NCBI RefSeq assembly: GCF_028583725.1
Contig: NZ_CP110680.1
Span: 2,232,001 to 2,296,000, forward strand
Reading direction: 5' to 3'
DNA: 64,000 nucleotides
From: Cellulomonas fimi
GTDB taxonomy: Bacteria > Actinomycetota > Actinomycetes > Actinomycetales > Cellulomonadaceae
The notes under the pieces were generated by a model, which saw nothing but the letters and a program-made list of their open reading frames with translations, had not been told where the DNA came from and did not search any database. Both the position numbers and the translations under genes were made by a program. Shown here in pieces: positions 18,153 through 26,884 of the stretch (positions within the stretch are counted from its first letter, which is position 1; each line of letters opens with the position of its first letter).

Positions 18153-20038
18153 GCCGGGCCTCCTGTGGACGAGGTGGTCGGTCCGCCTGCGGTGGCGTCC
18201 ACATCGACGAAACGGTCTGCCTGCAGCCGGAACATCCGGGCGTACTCCCCGCCGGCGGCCACGAGCTCGTCGTGCGTCCCGCGCTCGACGACCCGCCCCG
18301 CGTCCAGCACGACGATGTGGTCGGCCCGGCGGACGCTCGAGAAGCGGTGCGAGACGAGGATCGACGTGACGCCGCGCGTGAGCTCGACGAACTGGTCGAA
18401 GAACGCCACCTCCGCCCGGACGTCGAGCGCGGACGTGGGCTCGTCGAGCACGAGGACCGTCGCCCCCGCCTGGAGGGCGTAGAGCGAGCGAGCGATCGCG
18501 ACACGCTGCCACTGCCCGCCCGACAGGTCGGCACCACCCGGGTACGCGCGCGAGAGCGGCGAGTCCAGACCCAGCGGCAGCTGCTCCAGGACGTCGAGGA
18601 TCCCGGCGCGCCGTGCGGCCTCGCGGACCGCGGTGCCGTCGCGCGGCGCGTGCACGGCACCCAGCGCGATGTTGTCGGCCGCGGACAGCTCGAACCGCAC
18701 GAAGTCCTGGAAGATCACCGAGACCTGCCGCCGCCATGCGGCGACGTCGAACGTGCCGATGTCCGTGCCGTCCGCGGTGATGCGTCCCTCGTCGGGCTCG
18801 TGCAGCCGGGTCAGCAGCTTGACGAGAGTCGTCTTGCCCGCGCCGTTCACACCGACGACCGCGGTGCAGAGACCGGCCGGGATGTCGAGGTCGAGACCGT
18901 CGAGGACCGGGACCGAACCGGGGTAGGCGAAGTGCACGTCCGCGAACCGGAGCGCGACGGACGGCACGTGGGCAGGCACGGGTGCTCCCGGCCCGGCCTG
19001 CTCGGTGGTCGCGCCGACGCGCTCCTCGAACTCCTCGAGCGCCGTCATCGCCTGCATGCCGTACTGCGTCGCTACGTCCGCCTCGGGATAGAAGACGCCG
19101 AGCATGAGGGCGGCCACCACGGACTGCACGCCCAGGGCGAGCGACGTGAGGTCGAGGTCGCCGGACGCCGAGGCGCGCCCCAGGTGCACCAGGACCCCGG
19201 CCGCGATGACGAGGCCGACCGAGGTGAACACCAGGAACGGCTTGAGGAAGATCAGCCGACGGCGCGCCGTGACCGGCGCGAGCATCCGTCGTGTCGCGTC
19301 TTCGTACCGGTCGGCGAACCACTCCGCGAGCCCGAAGACGCGTAGCTCCTTGGCGGCCGCGCTTCCCATCGCCACCTCACGCAGGTACTCCGAGAGACGA
19401 CGGAAGCCGACGACCTCCGACCACGCAGTCGAGTACTTCCGCAGACCGCCGCGCTGGCCGTAGCGGAACACCAGGGTCGCCGCGACGACCGCGAGGCCCG
19501 TCCACCACGAGGACACCACCGTGACGACGACCGCGTAGCCGGTGAGGGCGGTGTACCGGGCGATCAGCGCGAGCAGGCCGGCGCACGCGTCGCCCGGCGT
19601 GAGGTCGTCCGAGTCGATCTCACGCGTCGCCTCGCTCAGCGCCTCGAGCGTCGCGTGGTCCTCCATCGGACCGATCCCCGGAGAGCGGAACGCACCCTCC
19701 ATGATCCGGTCGCGCAGCCGCTCGTCGACCCGCCGCTTCAGGACCACGCCCAGCGCCGCCTGCACGGGAGTCAGCACCTGGAGGCTGCAGAACGCGAGCG
19801 CCGCGAGCGCGAAGCCCACCACGAGCTCGTCCCACGCCGCCGAGTCGACGCCGTCCGCCACAGCCGTGGGGACGCGCCCGACCAGCACGCTCGTGGCGAC
19901 CACGAATGCGACGGGGAGCAGCCCGAGCACGAGGTTGAGCACCGTGAGCCCGGCGAGGAGCGGCAGCCCGGCACCGGGCAGCAGCCGCGCGGCCGCGATG
20001 CGCGGCGCCACCGCGGCGGTTCGCCAGCGGCGTATCAC
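18149..20038 (-). CDS. ABC exporter, fused membrane and ATPase domains (first half)
   Basis: A 629-residue half-transporter, partner of the next gene. Membrane domain about 1-340 with six hydrophobic segments, ATPase about 370-610 with Walker A GVNGAGKTT, signature LSGGQ, Walker B TVLVLDEPTSALD and H-loop LVSHRFS. Both halves keep the Walker B glutamate, so both sites may hydrolyse ATP. The GTG at 20038 was chosen because it overlaps the MoeZ-like stop (GTGA), like every neighbouring junction. Likely product exporter. Confidence 0.93.
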   Translation of the reverse strand: MIRRWRTAAVAPRIAAARLLPGAGLPLLAGLTVLNLVLGLLPVAFVVATSVLVGRVPTAVADGVDSAAWDELVVGFALAALAFCSLQVLTPVQAALGVVLKRRVDERLRDRIMEGAFRSPGIGPMEDHATLEALSEATREIDSDDLTPGDACAGLLALIARYTALTGYAVVVTVVSSWWTGLAVVAATLVFRYGQRGGLRKYSTAWSEVVGFRRLSEYLREVAMGSAAAKELRVFGLAEWFADRYEDATRRMLAPVTARRRLIFLKPFLVFTSVGLVIAAGVLVHLGRASASGDLDLTSLALGVQSVVAALMLGVFYPEADVATQYGMQAMTALEEFEERVGATTEQAGPGAPVPAHVPSVALRFADVHFAYPGSVPVLDGLDLDIPAGLCTAVVGVNGAGKTTLVKLLTRLHEPDEGRITADGTDIGTFDVAAWRRQVSVIFQDFVRFELSAADNIALGAVHAPRDGTAVREAARRAGILDVLEQLPLGLDSPLSRAYPGGADLSGGQWQRVAIARSLYALQAGATVLVLDEPTSALDVRAEVAFFDQFVELTRGVTSILVSHRFSSVRRADHIVVLDAGRVVERGTHDELVAAGGEYARMFRLQADRFVDVDATAGGPTTSSTGGPA

Positions 20039-21234
20039 CGCACGTCCCCCGGTGCCGCCCCGACGACGTCCCGGGCGCGGTCGAAGGCGTCGAACCCGCC
20101 GGTGAGATGGCGGACGTCCGGATGGCCGTCGCGGCGCAGGAGGTCGAGGCACGTGCTCGAGCGTGCGCCGGACTTGCAGTAGAGCACGACGCGCTCGTGC
20201 TCGAGCAGCCGTGCCCGGGTCTCGGCCGCCGCGAACCGTCCGCTCGGGACGAGCACGCTGCCGGGAACCGAGCCCAGGGCGTGCTCGAACGGCTCGCGGA
20301 CGTCGACGACGTGGACGGTGCGGCCCACCTCGCCGCGCGCCACCAGGTCACGGAGCTCCGCGACGCTGATCGCGGCGCCGCCGGGGACGGCCGACGGCAG
20401 GGCACACCGCTCCTCGTACGGCCACTCCTGCAAGGTCCGCACGCGCAGCGTGTCCTCCTGGACCGGGATCGCGAAGCTGCGCCACCGCATCGAGAGGGCG
20501 TCGAGCGTCAGCAGACGGCCGACGAGCGACTCACCGATGCCGAGCACGAGCTTGACGGCCTCGGTCGCCATCGTGGCGCCGACGACCGCGCAGAGCGCCC
20601 CGAGCACTCCGCCCTCGGCACACGACGGGACCAGCCCCGGCGGCGGTGGCTCGCTGTAGAGGTCGCGGTACTGCGGACCGTACCGGGCCCAGAAGATGCT
20701 GACCTGACCCTCGAAGCGGAAGACCGAACCCCAGACGTACGGCAGGTCGAGGATGACGCACGCGTCGTTCACGAGGTACCGGGTCGCGAAGTTGTCCGTC
20801 CCGTCGATCACCAGGTCGTACCCGCGGAACAGGTCGAGCGCGTTCTCGGGCGACACCCTGGTCCGGTGGGTCAGCACCCGGACGTGCGGGTTGATCCGGC
20901 GCAGGCGCTCGGCGGTGACGTCGACCTTGGCGCGGCCGACGTCGTCCGTGCCGAAGAGCACCTGCCGGTGGAGGTTGGAGTGGTCGACCACGTCGTCGTC
21001 GACCACCGCGATGGTCCCGACACCGGCGGCGGCGAGGTACGTGAGGACCGGGGCGCCCAGCCCTCCCGCGCCGACCACGAACACCTTCGCGCCTGCCAGC
21101 CGCCGTTGACCGTCGAGACCGACCTCGGGCAGGAGAAGGTGCCGGCTGTAGCGCGCCACCTCGTCCGCCGTGAGGTCGTGCCGTGGCTCCACGAGCGGCC
21201 CGGGGAGGCTGCCGCCCACGCCTGCCGCGCTCAT
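20035..21234 (-). CDS. MoeZ-type sulfur-carrier activating enzyme with rhodanese domain
   Basis: A 399-residue E1-like adenylyltransferase plus sulfurtransferase. The ThiF/MoeB domain (about 20-260) has the ATP-binding GAGGLGAPV (56-64), VVDDDVVDHSNLHRQ and the MoeZ signature PPPPGLVPSCAEGGVLG. The rhodanese domain (about 290-395) has the active-site loop YCKSGARSS with Cys353. Such proteins adenylate the C-terminal Gly-Gly of ThiS/MoaD carriers and load sulfur as thiocarboxylate. Its partner is the carrier encoded directly upstream (ATGA overlap). Clustered with a ThiG-like gene but without other thiamin or molybdopterin genes, it is probably dedicated to sulfur insertion into a metabolite. 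Confidence 0.93.
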   Translation of the reverse strand: MSAAGVGGSLPGPLVEPRHDLTADEVARYSRHLLLPEVGLDGQRRLAGAKVFVVGAGGLGAPVLTYLAAAGVGTIAVVDDDVVDHSNLHRQVLFGTDDVGRAKVDVTAERLRRINPHVRVLTHRTRVSPENALDLFRGYDLVIDGTDNFATRYLVNDACVILDLPYVWGSVFRFEGQVSIFWARYGPQYRDLYSEPPPPGLVPSCAEGGVLGALCAVVGATMATEAVKLVLGIGESLVGRLLTLDALSMRWRSFAIPVQEDTLRVRTLQEWPYEERCALPSAVPGGAAISVAELRDLVARGEVGRTVHVVDVREPFEHALGSVPGSVLVPSGRFAAAETRARLLEHERVVLYCKSGARSSTCLDLLRRDGHPDVRHLTGGFDAFDRARDVVGAAPGDVR

Positions 21235-21503
21235 CCTCCGGCCACCGCGGGGATCACGGTGATCTCGGCGCCGTCGGTCACCGGCGTGTCCAGCCCTCCG
21301 GTGACGCGCACGTCGACGGCGTCGACGTAGACGTTGACGAACCGGGACAGCTCCCCGTGCCCCTGGATCACGTCCACGACGGCGGGCTGCGCCTGTGCCG
21401 CGTCGGCGAGCACCTCCCGGAGCGTTCCTCCCGTTGCGTGCAGCGTGCGGGCGCCTCCCGCGCGCGCTGCGAGCACCGCGGGCAGGACGATGGTTGCGGT
21501 CAC
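21231..21503 (-). CDS. ThiS/MoaD-type sulfur carrier protein
   Basis: A 90-residue beta-grasp protein ending in the Gly-Gly needed for thiocarboxylation (AVAGG). Other MoaD-like features are the FVNVYVDAVDVR strand and the DGAEITVIP turn before the C-terminus. It would receive sulfur from the MoeZ-like enzyme downstream and deliver it to the ThiG-like synthase. The GTG start overlaps the HAD stop and its own stop overlaps the MoeZ-like start, both by 4 nt. Confidence 0.92.
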   Translation of the reverse strand: MTATIVLPAVLAARAGGARTLHATGGTLREVLADAAQAQPAVVDVIQGHGELSRFVNVYVDAVDVRVTGGLDTPVTDGAEITVIPAVAGG

Positions 21504-22177
21504 GTCGTTCCTCTCGTCGTCGTCTCCCGCCGGGTGGCGGTCGCCGCCACGCCCAGCGCGGCAGCGATGTCATGGAGGTGCGGGTAGGTCTCGTCGGCGC
21601 CCGCGTCGCGCAACGCTCGCGCCGCGTCGGGGCCCCCGCGCGCGAGCCCGAGGCACCGCGCGCCGGCCGCGACGGCTGACCGGACACCGTGCGTCGAGTC
21701 CTCGACCACGACGCAGCTGTCGGCCGGGACGGCGAGCCGCGCGGCGGCGAGCAGGTAGGGCGCGGGATCGGGCTTTCCTGCCGCCTCGCCCCAGGTGACG
21801 GTCGCGGCGACCGAGTCGCGCAGCCCGAGCTCGTCGACGACGCGTGTCAGCCGTCGGCTCGAGGCGCCCGTCACGAGTGCGACGGGGACGCCTGCACCCG
21901 CGAGGCCCCGGACGAGATCCGCGCCACCGGGCACGGCGACGACCGGGAGCGACGGCTCCGACTCGGCGACGCGCGCGGCGACGACCCGCGGGTCGACGTC
22001 CGGCAGCAGGTGCCGGCTGGTGTGCTCCACGCTGCAGCCGATGACGTGCCGACGTGCCTCGACGCCGGGTCGCGACGACCCGAAGTGCTCGCACACGTCG
22101 GCCCACAGCGCGACCACGGCCTCGTCGGTGTCGACGAGGACTCCGTCGACGTCGACGAGTGCGGCCGCGTACCTCAT
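21500..22177 (-). CDS. HAD-family phosphatase/phosphoglucomutase-like
   Basis: A 225-residue HAD hydrolase, subfamily IA. Motif I is DVDGVLVDT at the N-terminus, motif II VTGASS, motif III the K in GKPDP, and motif IV VVVEDSTHG. A helical cap lies between motifs I and II. In this setting, between a ThiG-like synthase and its sulfur carrier, a sugar-phosphate phosphatase role is plausible (inference). Overlaps of 4 nt on both sides show tight coupling. Confidence 0.9.
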   Translation of the reverse strand: MRYAAALVDVDGVLVDTDEAVVALWADVCEHFGSSRPGVEARRHVIGCSVEHTSRHLLPDVDPRVVAARVAESEPSLPVVAVPGGADLVRGLAGAGVPVALVTGASSRRLTRVVDELGLRDSVAATVTWGEAAGKPDPAPYLLAAARLAVPADSCVVVEDSTHGVRSAVAAGARCLGLARGGPDAARALRDAGADETYPHLHDIAAALGVAATATRRETTTRGTT

Positions 22178-22929
22178 GCGGGCGTGTCCAGCTGTCCCGC
22201 GGCGAAGCCGCCGGCGAGGGCGGCGTGCCGGACCGCGCGGGCCATGCGTCCGGGGTCCGGCGCGCGCGCGACCATCGTGTTGACGAGGACCGCGTCCGCG
22301 CCGATCTCGAAGGCACGTGAGACGTGTGCGGTGCTGCCGAGCCCGCCCTCGACGACGGTCGGGACGCCGACGGCGTCGATGCAGGAGCGAAGCGCCGCTT
22401 CGTCGACGAGACCGCGGTAGCTCGCGACCGGGCTGGCCATGAGGCGGAGCGCGGAGCAGCCCATGCCTTCCAGGACCCGCGCTGTCGCGGGGTCGGGCAG
22501 GATGAACGGCAGGAGGCTGAAGCCGTCGTTGAGCAGCTCCTTCGCGGCGACGACCGTGGCGGCCGCGTCCGGCATGTTGGAGTCGTCGCGCACGTCGAGC
22601 TTGATGACGTCGAGGCCGAGCGAGTCGCGCAGCCGGCGGGACGTCTCGACCGCGTCGTTCGCGGAGTGCGCGAACGACGTCGTGCCGATCCACGCGAACC
22701 GCGCGAGATCGACCTCCCGGTCGAGGTCCGAGAGCAGGAGGCTGCTCCGCGTCCGCTCGAGGTCGTACGTCGTGATGAAGACGTCGGCACCGCTGGCGTC
22801 GAGCACGTCACGCACGACCGCGGGGTCGGTGTACTGCTCCACGCCCAGGAGCAGTCGCGAGCGGAACGTCAGCTCTCCGAGCCGCAGCCACGGCTCAGGT
22901 CCGAACGGGTCCAGGTCGGCGTCAGGCAC
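22174..22929 (-). CDS. ThiG-like sulfur-inserting synthase
   Basis: A 251-residue TIM-barrel relative of thiazole synthase. The catalytic-lysine strand VIKLDV is kept (K110), as are GFSLLPFILPDP (137-148) and VVEGGLGST...GADAVLVNT (192-218). The loop that in ThiG reads about GAPIGSGLG is replaced here by ASPVASYRGL (165-174), so the substrate may not be deoxyxylulose phosphate. ThiG homologues such as BexX make 2-thiosugars in secondary metabolism using ThiS/MoaD and MoeZ. With those partners encoded alongside, a thiosugar-forming role is the best inference. The GTG start overlaps the upstream stop by 8 nt. Confidence 0.85.
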   Translation of the reverse strand: MPDADLDPFGPEPWLRLGELTFRSRLLLGVEQYTDPAVVRDVLDASGADVFITTYDLERTRSSLLLSDLDREVDLARFAWIGTTSFAHSANDAVETSRRLRDSLGLDVIKLDVRDDSNMPDAAATVVAAKELLNDGFSLLPFILPDPATARVLEGMGCSALRLMASPVASYRGLVDEAALRSCIDAVGVPTVVEGGLGSTAHVSRAFEIGADAVLVNTMVARAPDPGRMARAVRHAALAGGFAAGQLDTPA

Positions 22930-23884
22930 GGGCGCTCCTTCTCATCGGGTTCGACAACATGGCGTGCAGGAGCTCCGTCACCTCGGGTCGGTCGGCCACG
23001 CCGTCGAGGTGGAAGACGCACACCCCGTCGGACGTCTCGGGCGCCGCGGCGTCGAGCATCCGCCGCAGCTCGTCCACGTCGAGAGCCGCGTCGTCGTCCG
23101 CCGAGGCGGCCTGGACCCACGGCACGACCGGGCGCCCCGTGGAGCGCCGGATCTCGTCGTGCAGCTTCCGCACGTGGTGGGCCGGGCGGCCGATCATGGC
23201 GCTGTACGACATGGGCATGAGCACGTCGACGCAGGAGGCGAGCGCTTCGAGGTCCTGCCCGCAGGCCCAGCGGCGCGCGCCCGCGTAGTCGTCGGCGAGC
23301 CACGGCACGACCTTCACGCCCACGGTCGTGTCCGTGGACGTCGCCCGCACGACGTCCACGGCGTCGCGGACGCGTGCCGTCACCGCCTCGACGGCGTTCC
23401 GGCCCAGCTGCTCGCGGTCGACCGGCGTCGGGAGGCCGTCGACGCACCGAGCGCACCAGCAGCCGTGCTCGATGTCGGCGGCGGACGCGTCGGCGGGAAC
23501 GCGCTCCCACATCACGAAGGTGCGTGCGAAGTCGAGGCACACCAGGTCGGGCTGCAGCACCTCGAGCGCACCGGCCAGCGCGCGTCGGCGTGCGTCCCAG
23601 AACTCGTCGGAGCGGGGACATGCCATGTGCAGCCAGCGGTCCACGGCGCGTCGGCCCGCACTGGTCACGGCGTAGGTGTCCGGCATCTGCGCCAGGAGGA
23701 CGGGATCGAAGAAGAGGGGGAAGTTGAGCGCCACTCCGAGGTCGCCGTCCCGCAGCCACGAGAGCAGCTCCTCGTTCTCCTGTGCGCGGTCGCCGACGAC
23801 GACCGCGTCCAGGCCGCAGCGGCGCACGACCTCCTCGACGTGATGCGGGGCGACATCCGGGTCGAGGCAGTAGAGCGCTCTCAC
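22922..23884 (-). CDS. Putative TIM-barrel glycosidase-like protein
   Basis: A 320-residue protein that I can place only loosely. Features such as VVRRCGLDAVVVG, HMACPRSDEFWDARRRAL, PDLVCLDFARTFVMWE and the cysteine cluster HGCWCARC, followed by PVVPWVQA and LDGV near the end, resemble uncharacterised glycoside-hydrolase-like TIM barrels. The CxxC-type cluster may bind a metal or stabilise a loop. No signal peptide. The GTG at 23884 overlaps the glycosyltransferase stop (GTGA). Its role in the cluster is unknown; processing of a glycosylated intermediate is possible. Confidence 0.7.
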   Translation of the reverse strand: MRALYCLDPDVAPHHVEEVVRRCGLDAVVVGDRAQENEELLSWLRDGDLGVALNFPLFFDPVLLAQMPDTYAVTSAGRRAVDRWLHMACPRSDEFWDARRRALAGALEVLQPDLVCLDFARTFVMWERVPADASAADIEHGCWCARCVDGLPTPVDREQLGRNAVEAVTARVRDAVDVVRATSTDTTVGVKVVPWLADDYAGARRWACGQDLEALASCVDVLMPMSYSAMIGRPAHHVRKLHDEIRRSTGRPVVPWVQAASADDDAALDVDELRRMLDAAAPETSDGVCVFHLDGVADRPEVTELLHAMLSNPMRRSARA

Positions 23885-25167
23885 GAGCCCTCGGGAGTCT
23901 CGTCCACGCGCTCGATGAGCCCGGCCAGGTCGTCGTCGCTCGACGTCGCGGGTCCGGCGAGCTGCCCGACGGGACCCTGGGGGCTCCACGAGAGGAGGCG
24001 GCGCCCCGCGTAGAACCGACGCCCGTCGACCTGGGTCAGCGGCCGCTCGTGGTAGAGGTGCAGCAAGGGGTCGTCGTACCGGTCGACCGAGCCGACGACG
24101 TCGAGCCGGAACACGAAGTCGAGGTCCTCGCCCCCCCAGCCCTCGAATCGCTCGTCGAAGCCGCCGACGCGGTCGAACAGGCCACGGCGGACCCAGACGC
24201 AGTGCCCGGGCGGGCGACGCAGCACCGCGCCGCGCAGGACGTCGAGCGGCACCCCCGGGCGGCCGAGGACGACCCGCTCACGTGCCGCGCGGTGCGACGA
24301 GGCGGCGTCGAGGCACAACGCGTCCCGGAAGGGCAGGTGCGCCTGCGCGCCGCGCGCACGGAACCGGCCGACGTTGCGCCTGACGAAGCCCCGGTCGACC
24401 AGGACGTCGGCGTCGAGGACGCACACGAGCTCGGCACCCGCACCGCGCTGCACGACGCCGACGTTCACGGCCCATGCCTTGTTGAAGTGGCCGCCGGACC
24501 GCACGTGCACGTAGTCGTCGGCCGCGTGCTCGAGGACGCCCGCCCAGCGGGGCTCCTCGTCGGCCTCGACCACCACCACGCGGTAGTCGCCGCGGGGCAC
24601 GTCCTGGTCGTCGAGCGCCCGGAGGCATGCCAGCAGGTTGCGCAGGCGGCCGCGGTCCGCGGTGCGGTCCCGGAAGGGCACCACGATGCAGGCTCGGCCC
24701 GCGCCCACAGGTCGGTCGGAGGCCGCGGTGTGCTCGGGCACCAGGTCGTCGACCGTGACGGGCTCGACGTCCGCGTCGTGGCCGTCACCGACGTGCGCGG
24801 CCAGTCGGCCCAGGGCGTCGGCAGCGAGCGCGCAGTCGGCCGCGGCGACCCACCGCGGGTCGCCGGAGTCCAGGAGCGACTCCACCGCGTGGCGCAGCGT
24901 CCCTGCGGCCCGTGCGTCGTCGGGCCTCCGGCAGAGTGCCTCGAGCGCGTCGCGCGTCTCGGCCGACGCTGCGGCACGCGCTCGGGCGACGACCTCCCGG
25001 TGCAGGGCCGACGACATGTCCCAGTAGTCGACCGCCGCTTCCTGCAGGAGAGGGTCTGCGCTGAGGACGACGCTGCTGACGACAGCCGCCGAGCGGTCCG
25101 ACGTCGGCCAGCAGGCGCGGTCGAGACCGTCGACCTGCCGGCGCTGCAGGGCGTCGAGCTGCTTCAC
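23881..25167 (-). CDS. GT-A glycosyltransferase with GT7-type C-terminal motif
   Basis: A 428-residue cytoplasmic transferase. Residues 1-150 are an Ala/Asp-rich helical region I do not recognise. The GT-A domain begins at ACIVVPFRDR (159-168) and carries DxD (D252-D254 in VLDADVLVD) for metal/nucleotide-sugar binding. GWGGEDLDF further on matches the galactosyltransferase family 7 C-terminal motif. The GTG at 25167 was chosen for the GGAGA just upstream; the longer frame runs through the promoter. First gene of the leftward operon. Confidence 0.85.
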   Translation of the reverse strand: MKQLDALQRRQVDGLDRACWPTSDRSAAVVSSVVLSADPLLQEAAVDYWDMSSALHREVVARARAAASAETRDALEALCRRPDDARAAGTLRHAVESLLDSGDPRWVAAADCALAADALGRLAAHVGDGHDADVEPVTVDDLVPEHTAASDRPVGAGRACIVVPFRDRTADRGRLRNLLACLRALDDQDVPRGDYRVVVVEADEEPRWAGVLEHAADDYVHVRSGGHFNKAWAVNVGVVQRGAGAELVCVLDADVLVDRGFVRRNVGRFRARGAQAHLPFRDALCLDAASSHRAARERVVLGRPGVPLDVLRGAVLRRPPGHCVWVRRGLFDRVGGFDERFEGWGGEDLDFVFRLDVVGSVDRYDDPLLHLYHERPLTQVDGRRFYAGRRLLSWSPQGPVGQLAGPATSSDDDLAGLIERVDETPEGS

Positions 25168-25236
25168 GGGGTCTCCATCGACAAGGTGCCTGGTCAGCGG
25201 CGCACCTGGCGAGAGCCCGGGGCGAGCGCGGCTGCG

Positions 25237-25265
25237 ACGGTACACGGGGCGCTCAAACCGGTCAA
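25237..25265 (-). promoter_or_regulatory. Promoter of the leftward sulfur/export operon
   Basis: On the minus strand, -35 TTGACC (25260-25265) and -10 TACCGT (25237-25242) are 17 bp apart, close to the housekeeping sigma consensus. It is about 70 bp before the glycosyltransferase start. Confidence 0.6.
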
Positions 25266-25349
25266 AGGTGTCGATCGCGGCATGTCGCACCTCCGGAGCA
25301 GGGACAGCTCGGTGCATCCCGGCGCTGGTGCCGGTCCCCGTAGCCGGTC

Positions 25350-25378
25350 TGGCGAACCGGTCCGGATGTCGCTATCGT
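25350..25378 (+). promoter_or_regulatory. Candidate promoter of the nucleotide-sugar dehydrogenase operon
   Basis: TGGCGA (25350-25355), 17-bp spacer, TATCGT (25373-25378). The segment shares GGAT..GTCGCTA and the CTGGCG block with the promoter-like region at 29288-29317. Confidence 0.5.
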
Positions 25379-25542
25379 CCCGTTCCGCCCACGACCCCGG
25401 GCTCGCCTGCTGGCACGCCGCCCTCCGTCGTGGGAGCGCGTGCACTCGTGCTCCGGTGTCCGGCTCGGGTCGTCGACGTCGCCCTCCGTCCGGCGCGGCC
25501 GTCCGACAGACCCACCCGACGACCCCGGAGAAAGAAGGCGTC

Positions 25543-26883
25543 ATGCTCAGCACGCGAACGACGGGCTCAGAGGTCGTCGACGTCACTCCGTCGCCGCCCG
25601 CCGTCGCACGCTCGTCCGGCGAGCACACGGCGGCGTCAGGGCGGGCCGGGGCGCGACGGGTCGCGGTGGTCGGGTTGGGCTACGTCGGCCTGCCGCTCGT
25701 GGTCGACCTCCTCGCCGCCGGGTTCGTGGTGCGAGGTGTCGACGTCGACCCCGCTCGCCTGCGGCACGTCGCGCAGGAGCCGGTGCTGGAGTCGGCGGTT
25801 CGCGAGCGGCGGCTGACGCTCGCGGGGGACGCCGGGAACGTGGGTGCGCACGCCGACGTCGTCGTCGTGTGCGTGCCGACGCCGTGGGACCACGAGGTCC
25901 GGGCGCCCGACCTGCGAGCGGTCCTCTCCGCGGCGTCCGAGATCGCGAGGGGGCTGCAGCCCGGCACGCTCGTGGTCCTCGAGTCGACCACGTACCCGGG
26001 GACGACCGAAGGCGTCTTCGCGCGTGCCCTCGAGGAGGGCTCCGGCCTGCGCGCCGGGGTCGACTTCCACCTCGCCTACTCCCCCGAGCGCGTGGACCCG
26101 GGCAACGTCGACTTCGGCATCGCGAACACCCCCAAGGTGGTCGGGGGCGTGACGCCCGCGTGCACCCGGCAGGCCGTCGCGTTCTACGAGCGCTTCGTCG
26201 GTCGGGTGGTGGCCGCCGCGGGGACGCGCGAGGCGGAGCTCGCGAAGCTCATCGAGAACACCTACCGGCTCGTGAACGTCGCCCTGGTCAACGAGATCGC
26301 GGTCGCGTGCCACGAGCTGCAGATCGACGTCTGGGACGCGCTCGAGTGCGCGGCGACGAAGCCGTTCGGCTACGCCCCGTTCAGACCCGGACCGGGTGTG
26401 GGCGGCCACTGCATCCCCATCGACCCGCTCTACCTGTCGCACCTCACCGAGACCGAGCTCGGGCGCCCGGTCGCGATGGTGGAGACCGCGACGCGGATCA
26501 ACCGGTCGATGCCCCTGCATCTCGCCGCCCGCGCCGCGAAGATGCTCGGCGGGGACGTGGCCGGCCGCAGCGTGCTGCTCGTCGGCGTGGCCTACAAGGC
26601 GGACGTGCACGACACGCGCGAGACCCCCGCCGAACCGCTCGCGGCCGAGCTGCGTGCCGCCGGAGCCGACGTCGCGTACCTCGACCCCCTGGTGGAGGCG
26701 CTCGACGTCGGCGGTCGACGCGTGCCACGCGCGCACGCGGACGAGATCGCGACCGCCGGGTTCGACCTCGTGATCCTGCTCCAGCACCACAGCAGCGTCG
26801 ACATCGACGCGCTCTGCGGTCTCGGCGTCCCGGTCCTCGATGCGCGAGGGCAGCAGCGGGGCGCCAACGTGGAGCGACTCTGA
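25543..26883 (+). CDS. Nucleotide-sugar 6-dehydrogenase
   Basis: A 446-residue UDP-sugar dehydrogenase of the UDP-glucose/UDP-N-acetylhexosamine type, oxidising a nucleotide sugar to its uronate with two NAD+. Residues 1-38 are an unconserved leader; the NAD site VVGLGYVGLPLV lies at about 42-53. ENTYRLVNVALVNE and the active-site GPGVGGHCIPIDP with the catalytic Cys are intact, and GVAYKADVHDTRETPA marks the C-terminal domain. The motif pattern is closer to WbpA/TviB-type UDP-HexNAc dehydrogenases than to Ugd (judgement). AGAAAGAAGG precedes the ATG. Followed 1 nt later by the YqcI/YcgG gene. Confidence 0.92.
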   Translation: MLSTRTTGSEVVDVTPSPPAVARSSGEHTAASGRAGARRVAVVGLGYVGLPLVVDLLAAGFVVRGVDVDPARLRHVAQEPVLESAVRERRLTLAGDAGNVGAHADVVVVCVPTPWDHEVRAPDLRAVLSAASEIARGLQPGTLVVLESTTYPGTTEGVFARALEEGSGLRAGVDFHLAYSPERVDPGNVDFGIANTPKVVGGVTPACTRQAVAFYERFVGRVVAAAGTREAELAKLIENTYRLVNVALVNEIAVACHELQIDVWDALECAATKPFGYAPFRPGPGVGGHCIPIDPLYLSHLTETELGRPVAMVETATRINRSMPLHLAARAAKMLGGDVAGRSVLLVGVAYKADVHDTRETPAEPLAAELRAAGADVAYLDPLVEALDVGGRRVPRAHADEIATAGFDLVILLQHHSSVDIDALCGLGVPVLDARGQQRGANVERL

Positions 26884-26884
26884 C

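Larger units (their letters stand above)
25168..25542. other. Divergent intergenic region of the biosynthetic cluster (375 bp)
   Basis: No gene seen. It carries a promoter for the leftward operon (25237-25265) and one for the rightward operon (25350-25378). That leaves 5' leaders of about 60 and 155 nt; the longer, rightward leader could hold a regulatory RNA, but I see no known riboswitch motif. Confidence 0.6.

Noticed and set aside
20035..22929. Annotating the sulfur genes as thiamin or molybdopterin biosynthesis
   Set aside because: No thiC, thiE, thiO, thiD, moaA or moaE genes are near, the ThiG loop is altered and the operon encodes a glycosyltransferase and exporter.
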